The notes beneath the pieces are model-generated. The model was not told the origin of the DNA. It was given only the letters and a program-made list of their open reading frames with translations, and did no database searches. The translations under genes were made by a program, and so were the position numbers. Shown here piece by piece: positions 51,266 through 60,045 of a DNA stretch of 64,000 nt. Position 1 is the stretch's first letter, and each line of letters opens with the position of its first letter. The stretch covers positions 124,001-188,000 of the forward strand of contig LNDX01000003.1 of NCBI GenBank assembly GCA_001464475.1, in the 5' to 3' direction. Source of the DNA: Flavobacteriaceae bacterium Ga0077528. GTDB lineage: Bacteria > Bacteroidota > Bacteroidia > Flavobacteriales > Flavobacteriaceae.

Positions 51266-52714
51266 ATGATACTAAATAAAAAGAAAATATTATTATTCAT
51301 CACACTGATAATTTTTGGCACTATTGGTCTTCAGGTATATTGGAATTACAAAAATTTTAATTCTAATAAACTTAGATTAAAAAATGAGATTCAAATAGCA
51401 TATGACAAAGCATTGGAACTTTATTTTAATGAAGAATCAAAAAATACATTGCTTAATATTTTTAGTAATGATTCTACTGTTAGTACTAATGATATAATAA
51501 ATAATTTTGACTTCAAAAAAAATATAAAAACAATTAATGATACTGTAATTAAATTTCAGCAAAGGACTCTTAAAAATACCGATTTAAAGAAAATAAATGT
51601 AAAAAATATTAAATCAATAACCGTTTTAAAGGGTAAAAAAGACATTGAAAACATTAATGGTATTGAAAATTTCCCAAATAGAATAACGATATCAATAGTT
51701 CAAGATAGTTTGAATTACAAAAAATTAGATTCAATCTTCAAAATCGAATTGAACAGGAAAGAAATATCGCTAAAATATTGTTTTGAACATTATAAAAATG
51801 ATTCTTTAATACATAAATATAAAGAAGGAAATGAAAAACTACCTTTCAAAGTAACACCAAAATCTAGCTATTTCAATCCTTTTGAAAGACTAAATTTAAA
51901 ATATAATTATACGAATACACTATTAATAAAAAGAATGGGAAGTGAATTAATTTTATCCCTCATTTTTGCATTAGCAGTTATTGGTTGCTTGTTTTTTCTT
52001 CTTCATATCATTCAACGACAAAAGAAAATAGATGAAATTAAAAACGATTTTATTAGCAATATTACACATGAATTTAAAACTCCTATTACTACAATTACTT
52101 CTGCTCTTGAAGGAATGAGTAATTTTAATCCTACAAATGACGCAGAAAAAAACAAAAAATATATTTCTATTTCTAAAATCCAACTAAACAAACTAGAGAT
52201 AATGGTTGAAAAAATATTAGAAACTGCAGCGCTTAAAACTGAAAAAATGAATCTTTTAAAAGAGTCAATTGATTTAAATTTACTTTTAAAAACAGTTCAA
52301 GAAAAACATCAATTAGTAACGGACAAAAAAATAAATTTTATCTCTAATGGATCTGAAAAAATTATTGAAGGTGATGCATTTCATTTAGAGAATGCATTTT
52401 CTAATTTGATTGATAACGCTATAAAGTATGGCGGAAATACAATAACAATTTCAATTAATAAAATGAATGATAAAATTAGAATCGATGTAAAAGATAATGG
52501 AAAAGGAATAAACAAGAAAGAAGAAAAAGCAATTTTTGAAAAATTTTATAGAATCCCAAAAGGCAATCTACATGATGTAAAAGGATATGGAATTGGTTTA
52601 TTTTACAGTAAAAGTATTATCGAAAAACATCAAGGAACTTTAGAATTAATTCAATCTACAGAAACCATATTTAGAAGTGTTTTTTACTCTGTTAATTCAA
52701 TAAATGAAAAATGA
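51266..52714 (+). CDS. Sensor histidine kinase (two-component system)
   Basis: A 482-residue membrane kinase. TM1 near residues 8-26 (ILLFITLIIFGTIGLQVYW) and TM2 near 226-248 (SLIFALAVIGCLFFLLHI) enclose a periplasmic sensor of about 200 residues without a known fold. HisKA follows with the phospho-acceptor His near residue 268 (NDFISNITHEFKTPITTI). The HATPase domain follows (NAFSNLIDNAIKYGG, DVKDNGKGINKKE, GYGIGLFYSKSIIE). Its stop overlaps the regulator's start by 4 bases (ATGA). Flanked by GLPGLI genes on both sides. Confidence 0.93.
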   Translation: MILNKKKILLFITLIIFGTIGLQVYWNYKNFNSNKLRLKNEIQIAYDKALELYFNEESKNTLLNIFSNDSTVSTNDIINNFDFKKNIKTINDTVIKFQQRTLKNTDLKKINVKNIKSITVLKGKKDIENINGIENFPNRITISIVQDSLNYKKLDSIFKIELNRKEISLKYCFEHYKNDSLIHKYKEGNEKLPFKVTPKSSYFNPFERLNLKYNYTNTLLIKRMGSELILSLIFALAVIGCLFFLLHIIQRQKKIDEIKNDFISNITHEFKTPITTITSALEGMSNFNPTNDAEKNKKYISISKIQLNKLEIMVEKILETAALKTEKMNLLKESIDLNLLLKTVQEKHQLVTDKKINFISNGSEKIIEGDAFHLENAFSNLIDNAIKYGGNTITISINKMNDKIRIDVKDNGKGINKKEEKAIFEKFYRIPKGNLHDVKGYGIGLFYSKSIIEKHQGTLELIQSTETIFRSVFYSVNSINEK

Positions 52715-53391
52715 AAAATCATATAAAAATATTACTAGCGGAAGATGAAATTTCACTTGGAACAATTATAAAAGATAGTTTAGAAAGTAGGGATTTCAAA
52801 GTTACATTTTGTGAAAATGGAGAAAATGCACTCGAAGAATTCAAGAAATCAGATTTTGATGCTTTAGTATTTGATGTCATGATGCCAAAAAAGGATGGAT
52901 TTACACTTGCTAAAGAAATAAGATTGCTTAATAAAAACATCCCTATCCTTTTTCTATCTGCAAAAACACAAACACAAGATATTGTTGAAGGATTTAAAAT
53001 TGGATGTAATGATTACATTAAAAAACCTTTCAGTATGGAGGAATTAATTGTTAGAATTATTGCTTTAATTGAAAGAAAATCTAATCTCACACTAGAGAAA
53101 AAACACCACATTGGAACCTATGTTTTTGATACAGATTCTCAAGTTTTATCTCATGAAAAAGTGACTTATAAACTAACACACAAAGAAGCTACTTTATTAG
53201 AATTTCTTTCACAAAACAAAGGTGAAATAATTGATCGTAGCACTATTTTAAATACACTTTGGAAAAGTGATGATTTCTTTAGTGGAAGAAGTTTAGATGT
53301 TTTTATAACCAAACTTAGAAAAAAATTAATCCTCGACCAATCGATTGAAATAATAAATCTCAGAGGTCGAGGATATAAATTGATTTGTTAA
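52711..53391 (+). CDS. OmpR-family response regulator
   Basis: A 226-residue regulator: receiver domain with acidic pocket LLAEDE, phospho-acceptor Asp near residue 55 (LVFDVMMPKKDGF) and Lys in DYIKKPFS. A winged-helix DNA-binding domain follows (LTHKEATLLEFLSQNKGEII, then DVFITKLRKKL and LRGRGYKLIC). Partner of the upstream kinase. Likely targets by motif sharing are the outer-membrane barrel gene at 47521 and the GLPGLI gene at 53395. Its stop is 3 bp from that of the converging GLPGLI gene. Confidence 0.95.
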   Translation: MKNHIKILLAEDEISLGTIIKDSLESRDFKVTFCENGENALEEFKKSDFDALVFDVMMPKKDGFTLAKEIRLLNKNIPILFLSAKTQTQDIVEGFKIGCNDYIKKPFSMEELIVRIIALIERKSNLTLEKKHHIGTYVFDTDSQVLSHEKVTYKLTHKEATLLEFLSQNKGEIIDRSTILNTLWKSDDFFSGRSLDVFITKLRKKLILDQSIEIINLRGRGYKLIC

Positions 53392-53394
53392 AAA

Positions 53395-54333
53395 CTATCT
53401 TCCCATTCTCATTTGCATTCCACCTCTACCTTGACCTTGATTCATTTCCATCATCTCTTCCATTTTCTTTGTTACAATATCATCATATTCTTTTTGTGTA
53501 ACTACTTTACCATTATTTGGCGCTTTGATTTCTGTTTTTTCTTTAGGATTGATAACAATTTTAGAACATAAAATAGTTGTTTTTCCGTCGTTAACTTCAA
53601 GAATTAAACCTGGCAAACCCCAATATCCTTCTGGACCTTGATTTACTGGAATATCCATTGTGTACCAAGCTGTAATTGTGATTTCTTTTGGCAAATCTAC
53701 TTCATCAAAAAAACTTGTTTTCTTTTCTTTTTTATCTTCTGCTTTTGCATCTGCACTTTTATTCTCACCTTCCTTTTTAGCTTCTTCTTCTTTTTTCTTT
53801 ACATCTTCTTCTTTCTTAGGTCTGAAATTTCTAAAATCGGTTTTACTTGCAGGAATTACTGCAGTTGCTTTATAACACATATAACCACCAATTTCTCTAG
53901 TTTCACCTTCCATTTTCCAGTTGTAATTTCTTAAAGTATCTTTTACAAGAAACTCTTTTCCCATGAATTCTTTATCGACTGTAAACGTTTTTTCTTTTGC
54001 ATTTTTGTAGTAAGTTCCACCGCCACCCATCATGGATGACATCATTCTAAAACCTCCTTGACCTTGACCAGGAGCGTCTAACTTTTCTTCTTCTTTGTAA
54101 ATAGATGATGTTTTATCGAAATTAAGAATGAATGTTTTTTCAAACATCTTTTTCATTCGTTCTTCAATCATTTTTTGCATTTCTGGAGTAATATCTTTAT
54201 TTCCAGACATTCTAGATTTGAAATCGGCTGTACTTGTTTTTGATTCGTAAACAGCCATCCCTTGAAAATCTTTTTGAGCATTTGATGCAACAAAAACTAA
54301 TAAAAGTGCTAAAGTGAACGTTATTTTTTTCAT
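53395..54333 (-). CDS. GLPGLI family protein (second copy)
   Basis: A 312-residue exported GLPGLI protein (signal peptide ending VASNAQ) with GYWGLPGLILEVNDGKTTIL and TAWYTMDIPVNQGPE. Compared with the copy at 50312 it has a highly charged Lys/Glu insert (about residues 185-215, starting RPKKEEDVKKKEEEAKKE) and Gly/Met-rich patches, including the C-terminus QGRGGMQMRMGR. I set the start at the ATG at 54331-54333. The promoter region holds the second copy of the shared 53-bp module. Confidence 0.88.
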   Translation of the reverse strand: MKKITFTLALLLVFVASNAQKDFQGMAVYESKTSTADFKSRMSGNKDITPEMQKMIEERMKKMFEKTFILNFDKTSSIYKEEEKLDAPGQGQGGFRMMSSMMGGGGTYYKNAKEKTFTVDKEFMGKEFLVKDTLRNYNWKMEGETREIGGYMCYKATAVIPASKTDFRNFRPKKEEDVKKKEEEAKKEGENKSADAKAEDKKEKKTSFFDEVDLPKEITITAWYTMDIPVNQGPEGYWGLPGLILEVNDGKTTILCSKIVINPKEKTEIKAPNNGKVVTQKEYDDIVTKKMEEMMEMNQGQGRGGMQMRMGR

Positions 54334-54358
54334 TTGAAGTATCTTAATTATTTGACGT

Positions 54359-54411
54359 AACAAATATGACGATTGAATTTGTGTTTTGTTACCAAAGATT
54401 TGTTAAATATT
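54359..54411 (-). promoter_or_regulatory. Shared promoter/operator module, copy 2
   Basis: AACAAATATGAC (54359-54370), 16 bases, TGTTACCAAA (54387-54396), 5 bases, GTTAAATATT (54402-54411): all three blocks identical to those at 50252-50304 and with the same spacing, while the spacers differ. Confidence 0.75.
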
Positions 54412-54461
54412 TTAGTTTGACTTCTTATATTTCAAATACTTTAATGTAATTTAGCATCACG

Positions 54462-55253
54462 ATGAAAAGAATATTTTATATACTACTTTTATTATTAGCT
54501 TCTAATGGCTATTCCCAAAATGAAAAGCTAATTGTAACAAGATTAGATTCCATTGCAATAAATGCTGATGGTTTTGTTGGATTCGATGGATTTAATAATT
54601 GTATTTACATAAAAAACAATGTCTTATATAAAAAAGTAGACGGTTCAATTTTACAATACCAAAATCTTGGATTGGGGAAAATAACCAAAGTTGATATTAC
54701 AAATCCGCTTAAAATTATTATTTTTTACGAAGAATTTAATGCTGTAATTGTGTTAGATAATCAATTGAATGAAATACAAAAAATTGAATTTTCAAGTATA
54801 GAAACACCAATTTTAGCAACAGCAATTGGAATATCTGGACAAAATAAATTATGGGTTTTTAATAATTTAAATCAACAAATAGGATTGTATGATTTGAATT
54901 CAAATACTTATGAAAACAAAAGCATTCCTTTAAATGAAAGCATTACATACTATCAAACAGATTTCAATTATTTTCAGTGGATTGACAAACAAAACAATTG
55001 GTACACCTCAACTATTTTCGGCAGAATTGTTAGCAATGGAAAAGTTGAAATAACTAATGACTTACAATTACTTCCTCAAAACAAAATACTTTTTTCTAAG
55101 GATAGCAAGTTGTTTCTAAGAGATCGCAACATCAACAAATTGTATGAAATTGAAATTGTTGAGAAATCGTTTAAAAATTTTTATTACAAAGAACAAATTT
55201 TATCTATTTTTACCGACCAAGGAATTACAAATTATAAAATTACAATACCATAA
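54462..55253 (+). CDS. Exported protein of unknown function, beta-rich
   Basis: A 263-residue protein with a clear signal peptide (MKRIFYILLLLLASNGYSQ). I do not recognise the family by name. The body is a series of short beta strands with repeated aromatic and Asn residues (GLGKITKVDITNPLKIIIFY, NKLWVFNNLNQQIGLYDLNS), suggesting a small beta-propeller. It overlaps the deoxynucleoside kinase start by one base (TAATG), so the two are co-translated, though a functional link between an exported protein and a cytosolic kinase is not obvious. Confidence 0.72.
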   Translation: MKRIFYILLLLLASNGYSQNEKLIVTRLDSIAINADGFVGFDGFNNCIYIKNNVLYKKVDGSILQYQNLGLGKITKVDITNPLKIIIFYEEFNAVIVLDNQLNEIQKIEFSSIETPILATAIGISGQNKLWVFNNLNQQIGLYDLNSNTYENKSIPLNESITYYQTDFNYFQWIDKQNNWYTSTIFGRIVSNGKVEITNDLQLLPQNKILFSKDSKLFLRDRNINKLYEIEIVEKSFKNFYYKEQILSIFTDQGITNYKITIP

Positions 55254-55867
55254 TGCATATAGCAGTAGCAGGAAATATAGGTGCAGGAAAAACAACATTA
55301 ACTCGTTTTTTGGCAAAACATTTTAAATGGGAACCTCATTTTGAGGACGTAGTTGACAATCCGTATTTGGACGATTTTTATCATCAAATGGAACGTTGGT
55401 CGTTTAACTTACAGATTTACTTTTTAAATAGTCGTTTTAGACAAGTTTTGCAAATTCGTGAAAGTGGTAAAAAAATCATTCAAGACAGAACGATTTATGA
55501 AGATGCGCATATTTTTGCTCCGAATCTTCACGCTATGGGATTGATGACCAATCGTGATTTTGAAAACTATTCTTCCTTATTTGAATTAATGGAAAGTCTT
55601 GTGGAAGCTCCAGATTTGTTAATTTATTTGAGAAGTTCTATTCCAAATCTTGTTGGTCAAATTCACAAAAGAGGTCGTGAATATGAAAACACTATTTCGA
55701 TTGACTATTTAAGTAGATTGAATGAAAGATATGAAGCTTGGATTACTACATACAACAAAGGAAAATTATTAATCATTGATGTTGATGATATTGATTTCGT
55801 AAATAACCCAGAAGATTTAGGAATGATTATCAACAGAATCGATGCCGAAATAAACGGACTATTCTAA
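55253..55867 (+). CDS. Deoxynucleoside kinase
   Basis: A 204-residue dNK-family kinase that phosphorylates deoxynucleosides for the salvage pathway. P-loop IAVAGNIGAGKTTLTRFLAK, substrate-site FEDVVDNPYLDDFY, the DRT motif in IIQDRTIYEDAHIF (DRx, general base region), and the LID arginines in QIHKRGREYENTISIDYL. Complete. Substrate preference (dA/dG/dC) cannot be told from sequence by eye. Confidence 0.92.
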   Translation: MHIAVAGNIGAGKTTLTRFLAKHFKWEPHFEDVVDNPYLDDFYHQMERWSFNLQIYFLNSRFRQVLQIRESGKKIIQDRTIYEDAHIFAPNLHAMGLMTNRDFENYSSLFELMESLVEAPDLLIYLRSSIPNLVGQIHKRGREYENTISIDYLSRLNERYEAWITTYNKGKLLIIDVDDIDFVNNPEDLGMIINRIDAEINGLF

Positions 55868-55872
55868 TATAC

Positions 55873-55896
55873 AAAGCACTTCAATTGAGGTGCTTT
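55873..55896 (+). terminator. Intrinsic terminator after the deoxynucleoside kinase gene
   Basis: 10-bp stem AAAGCACTTC / GAGGTGCTTT (one G-T pair) with an AATT loop and seven T residues. The T-run touches the stop codon of the converging beta-mannosidase gene. Confidence 0.88.
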
Positions 55897-55898
55897 TT

Positions 55899-58373
55899 TT
55901 ATTCATTTAACATATCAAATAAAGAAACCATCTTTATATTTACTGATGGTTTATCAGTCTTAATGATTTTGGGAATTCCAGGCAATAAATCAAAATAGTT
56001 TTCTTTAAAAAAACTATCATTGGATTGTAAATACAAATCTTTAACTAGCGTATTTGTTTTAAGTTCAATTAATGTTTCGCCTACAATTTTCATTTCAATT
56101 GTTGGTTTTTCTAGTTGTAGTTCTTTTGGTTTAACAAAATAATGATAGGCAACAGTTTTCTTGTTTTTGCATATAAATTCTAATTGTAGTACCGTTTTTT
56201 CTTTTGCAAATTTTGGTAAATCAGTAAAAAGAATATCCATACAATTTGTGTTTATTTCAGAATTAAGTTCGCAATCTTTTGAAGCTGCCCAAAGTTCTTT
56301 TCCAGAAAAATCAATTAACTTAGCATTTAGTGTTCCTTTTTGCTCTTCAAGATTGTCATTACTACCAATAATTGAAAGTCCGTTAGTGATTTCTGTTACC
56401 ATTAAAAGTGTGGGTGCAAAACTTTCCTTAACTTGGTAATGAGAGGCTTTCCAATTTCCATAATAATCTAAAGTGCTCCACGAAGTGACAGGCCAACAAT
56501 CATTCAATTGCCAATACAATGAACCCATGCAATAAGGTTTTGTAAGACGATGCGCTTCTATAGCGGTTTTCATGCCGTAAGCTTGCAAAATTTGCGATAC
56601 ATAATTGTATTTTTCTAAAGATTTTGGAACCGGAAAATCGCGTGCCATATATTCATTGATGGTTTCAAAACCTGTTGGATGCTTTTGATGGTTCTTAAAG
56701 GCTTCCGAAGTAAAATTCAAATCTTCTTTTTGGATGACTTTTTCTAATGTTTCTATATTTGGCATTCCTTGAAAACCGTATTCACTCATGAAGCGACCTA
56801 CTTTTTTCTTGTACACTTCAAAAGGCTCTTTGCCCCACCAAACTCCCCAATAATGGGAATCGCCTTGAGTCAAACTCTCCTTTTTACCCCAACCAATTGA
56901 TGGTGATGTAGGCCAATATCGATTCTCTTTTTTGGACAATAAACTATCTAAAGTTTTCGGAATTAATTGATGAAAAAGTTTTTCATAATCGTTCCAAATT
57001 TGGGTGGAATCTTGCTTTGAATAATTGAATTGTTTTTGCCAACCCCAATTTTTCCAACCTTCGTCATTTTCATTATTGCCACACCAAAGCGCAATACTTG
57101 GATGGTTTTGCAAACGAGTTACATTGTCGATTACTTCATTTTTAACATTATCAAGAAATTCCTCATTGCCAGGATACATGGCGCATGCAAACATAAAGTC
57201 TTGCCAAACCAAAATTCCGTTTTTATCACATTCATCGTAAAAAGTATCTTCTGCATAAACGCCTCCACCCCAAACTCTCAGCATATTCATATTAGCATCA
57301 ACAGCGTTTTGTACAATCTCTTTGTATGTAGAATTTGTTGCACTTGGTAAAAAACTATCCGGCGGAATATAATTGGCACCTTTCATTAAAACTGGTTTTC
57401 CGTTTAGTTTGAAATAAAAACTTTTACCAATGCTGTCTTTTTCTTGAATTAACTCGATGGTTCGCAAACCAACTTTTATAAGTTTATTATCAAGTTTATC
57501 ATTATTTTTTTCTAATGAAAAGCGAAATAAGTATTGATGTGGCACGCCCAAACCATTGCACCACCACAAAATCGGATTCTTAATTTCGATAGGAACATTA
57601 ACTACATTTATCCCTTTTTTGAGCTTGAACCTGAACGGCATTATGTCCATTTTTATCACATAATCTCCTGCATTTTGAACATTGATGGTGAAACTAAAAT
57701 TTACTTTGGCAAGATTATTACTGAGTTCATTTTGCTCGAAACGTACATTTTCTATTGTGGCATTATTCCAAAAAAGAAGTTTAATTGGACGATAAATTCC
57801 AGAAGTTACAAATCGTGGTCCCCAATCCCAACCGAAATGATATTGCGCTTTTCTTGAAAAAATTCGCTCTTTTTCAGGTAATGTATAAGGTAACTTTTGA
57901 GCTTTTGCTTTACCAATTTCAACAGCCGATTTGAAAACAATTTTTAGATTATTTTTACCAACTTTCAAATTATTTTTCACATCAACTTTCCAAGTACGAA
58001 ACATGTTGTTGGCATCTAAAATCTTTTTATTATTCAAAAAGACTTCGGCATAAGTATCTAATCCTTCAAATTGCAAAATAGTGTTTTGATTCTTTAATTC
58101 TTCTTTTGAAATTTTAAAACTTGTTTGATATTCCCAAGTTTCATTTTCAATCCACTGCAAGTCTTTTTCATTGTTTCCGAAGAAAGGATTTGGGATAATT
58201 TTGTTGTTGTATAAATCGGTGTGAACCGTTCCAGGAACTTTCGCAGGAAGCCAATTGGAATCTGATATTTTTTTGAAACTCCAATTTTCAGAATTCAAAT
58301 TTCGTTCAGAATTTTGCGACCATAAGATTAATGGTAACAACATTAGAATTAAAAATTTAAATTGACACTTCAT
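55899..58373 (-). CDS. Beta-mannosidase, glycoside hydrolase family 2
   Basis: An 824-residue exported GH2 enzyme (signal peptide ending LILWSQ). Sugar-binding domain, Ig-like sandwich and TIM barrel are recognisable: IPNPFFGNNEKDLQWIENET, YHFGWDWGPRFVTSGIYRP (typical of beta-mannosidase), the acid/base Glu in LWCGNNENDEGWKNWG and the nucleophile Glu in FMSEYGFQGMPN. It releases beta-linked mannose, for example from the Man-GlcNAc core of N-glycans. Overlaps cutC by 1 base; last gene of the glycan operon. Confidence 0.92.
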   Translation of the reverse strand: MKCQFKFLILMLLPLILWSQNSERNLNSENWSFKKISDSNWLPAKVPGTVHTDLYNNKIIPNPFFGNNEKDLQWIENETWEYQTSFKISKEELKNQNTILQFEGLDTYAEVFLNNKKILDANNMFRTWKVDVKNNLKVGKNNLKIVFKSAVEIGKAKAQKLPYTLPEKERIFSRKAQYHFGWDWGPRFVTSGIYRPIKLLFWNNATIENVRFEQNELSNNLAKVNFSFTINVQNAGDYVIKMDIMPFRFKLKKGINVVNVPIEIKNPILWWCNGLGVPHQYLFRFSLEKNNDKLDNKLIKVGLRTIELIQEKDSIGKSFYFKLNGKPVLMKGANYIPPDSFLPSATNSTYKEIVQNAVDANMNMLRVWGGGVYAEDTFYDECDKNGILVWQDFMFACAMYPGNEEFLDNVKNEVIDNVTRLQNHPSIALWCGNNENDEGWKNWGWQKQFNYSKQDSTQIWNDYEKLFHQLIPKTLDSLLSKKENRYWPTSPSIGWGKKESLTQGDSHYWGVWWGKEPFEVYKKKVGRFMSEYGFQGMPNIETLEKVIQKEDLNFTSEAFKNHQKHPTGFETINEYMARDFPVPKSLEKYNYVSQILQAYGMKTAIEAHRLTKPYCMGSLYWQLNDCWPVTSWSTLDYYGNWKASHYQVKESFAPTLLMVTEITNGLSIIGSNDNLEEQKGTLNAKLIDFSGKELWAASKDCELNSEINTNCMDILFTDLPKFAKEKTVLQLEFICKNKKTVAYHYFVKPKELQLEKPTIEMKIVGETLIELKTNTLVKDLYLQSNDSFFKENYFDLLPGIPKIIKTDKPSVNIKMVSLFDMLNE

Positions 58374-59041
58374 TACTTTAAATTACTTTTTAATTTGAAA
58401 ATTTCTTCTGGATTTGCAATTTGACTTCCATCTGTAATTGCTGAAGAATGATAGAAAGTGGCTTGTGTAACTTCTTGAATATGATTGATATTTGTAGATC
58501 GTAATCCACCACCAGGCATAATTGTAATTCTATTTTGTGCTTGACTAACCAACTTTTTTAAAACATCAATTCCATCCATAACATTGGAGTGCGTTCCTGA
58601 TGTTAAAATAGTCGAAAATCCACAAGAAATGACATCTTCCAATGCTTGCTCATAATCTGCAACCTCATCAAAAGCACGGTGAAACGTACATGGAAATGGT
58701 TTAGCTAAATTTACTAATTCGGTATTTCTTTCGATATCTATTTTATTATTTTCATCTAAAATTCCAAAAACAAAACCATTCACTTTTAGTGATTTAAAGT
58801 GTAAAATATCCGATTTCATTTTTTTAAACTCTTCATTAGAATAAACGAAATCTCCACCACTTGGTCGAATCATTACATTCAAATCGATATCGATTAATTG
58901 TCTTACTTTAGTGGTGACTTCAAAGTTTGGAGTTGTTCCGCCAACTTCAATTCCGTCACACAACTCCACTCTATCAGCACCATTTTGTTGTGCTATTACG
59001 GCTAATTCAACATTAAAACAAGCAATTTCTAATTTATTCAT
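58373..59041 (-). CDS. cutC: CutC family protein
   Basis: A 222-residue TIM-barrel protein of the CutC family: IACFNVELAVIAQQNGADRV, ELCDGIEVGGTTPNFEVT, VMIRPSGGDFVYSNEE and ITIMPGGGLRSTNINHIQE. Named for copper homeostasis in E. coli, but that role is disputed. In Bacteroidota the gene is often placed, as here, among glycan-degrading enzymes, so a sugar-related activity is plausible. Overlaps the glycosylasparaginase stop and the beta-mannosidase start by one base each, hence tightly co-translated. Confidence 0.92.
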   Translation of the reverse strand: MNKLEIACFNVELAVIAQQNGADRVELCDGIEVGGTTPNFEVTTKVRQLIDIDLNVMIRPSGGDFVYSNEEFKKMKSDILHFKSLKVNGFVFGILDENNKIDIERNTELVNLAKPFPCTFHRAFDEVADYEQALEDVISCGFSTILTSGTHSNVMDGIDVLKKLVSQAQNRITIMPGGGLRSTNINHIQEVTQATFYHSSAITDGSQIANPEEIFKLKSNLK

Positions 59042-60040
59042 TACTTCAAATAATAAGCCGCGTCAATTAATTTATTTCCAGAATTATCGTTAACTGCATA
59101 ATTAAATCCGCTTTGAATACAATAAGAACCGTATTGTCCTTTCTTATTTAAAGCAATAAAACCTACTTGAATATCTTTGAGTTCTTTACCTCGATTTTTA
59201 GTCAATTTTACAATTCTTGCCACAGCTTCTTCACAAGCTTTTTGTGGTGACTTTCCTTGACGCATCAATTCTACTACAAGATGACAACCTGTAATTCTTA
59301 TAACTTCTTCGCCGTGACCTGTAGCCGTTGCAGCACCAATTTCGTTATCTACATATAATCCAGCGCCTATAATTGGTGAATCTCCAACTCTTCCGTGCAT
59401 TTTAAAAGCCATTCCGCTTGTCGTACATGCTCCGGATAAATTTCCGTGACTATCTAGTGCAATCATTCCGATGGTATCGTGATTTTCGATATTGGCTTTG
59501 GGTAAATATTCACTTGTTTTGAGCCATTCTTTCCATTCTTTTTCTGATGCTTCTACTAACAAATTCTCTTTTTTGAATCCTTGAGAAAGAGCAAATTGTA
59601 AGGCGCCATCACCTACTAACATTACGTGTGGTGTTTTTTCCATAACAGCTCTAGCTACAGAAATTGGATGTTTGATGTGTTCTAAACAAGCAACCGAACC
59701 AATATTTGAAAACTCATCCATAATGCATGAATCTAGAGTAACTCTTCCATCTCTGTCTGGTCTTCCTCCATAGCCAACACTTCTTTCGTTTGGATCGCCT
59801 TCAGGAATTTTCACTCCAGCTTCAACAGCATCTAAAGCTCTTCCATTATTTTTTAAGACTTCCCATGCGGCTCCATTGGCTTGAACCCCAAAATTCCAAG
59901 TGGAAATGACGATTGGTTTATTTACTTTACTATCTTCAAACGTTATTTCATCTTGTTTTTGATTTAAACGAATTCAAAGCAATGGCTACTGAACCAATTG
60001 CAGCAGTTTTTATAAAATTTCTACGATTTGCCATACTCAT
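59041..60040 (-). pseudogene. N4-(beta-N-acetylglucosaminyl)-L-asparaginase, frameshifted near the signal peptide
   Basis: Glycosylasparaginase (Ntn hydrolase) that splits GlcNAc-Asn. A Tat-type signal begins at 60040 (ANRRNFIKTAAIGSVAIALN). At the A-run on the minus strand (59956-59960) the frame changes; removing one A joins it to KQDEITFED and the mature enzyme, NKPIVISTWNFGVQANGAAW, with no further break. The main reading frame (59041 to at least 59814) has the autocatalytic Thr in NHDTIGMIALD and GGRPDRDGRVTLDSCIMD. All catalytic parts are intact. Either a homopolymer error or a recent loss. Second gene of the glycan operon, 5 bp after the hexosaminidase. Confidence 0.87.
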
Positions 60041-60045
60041 GTTTT

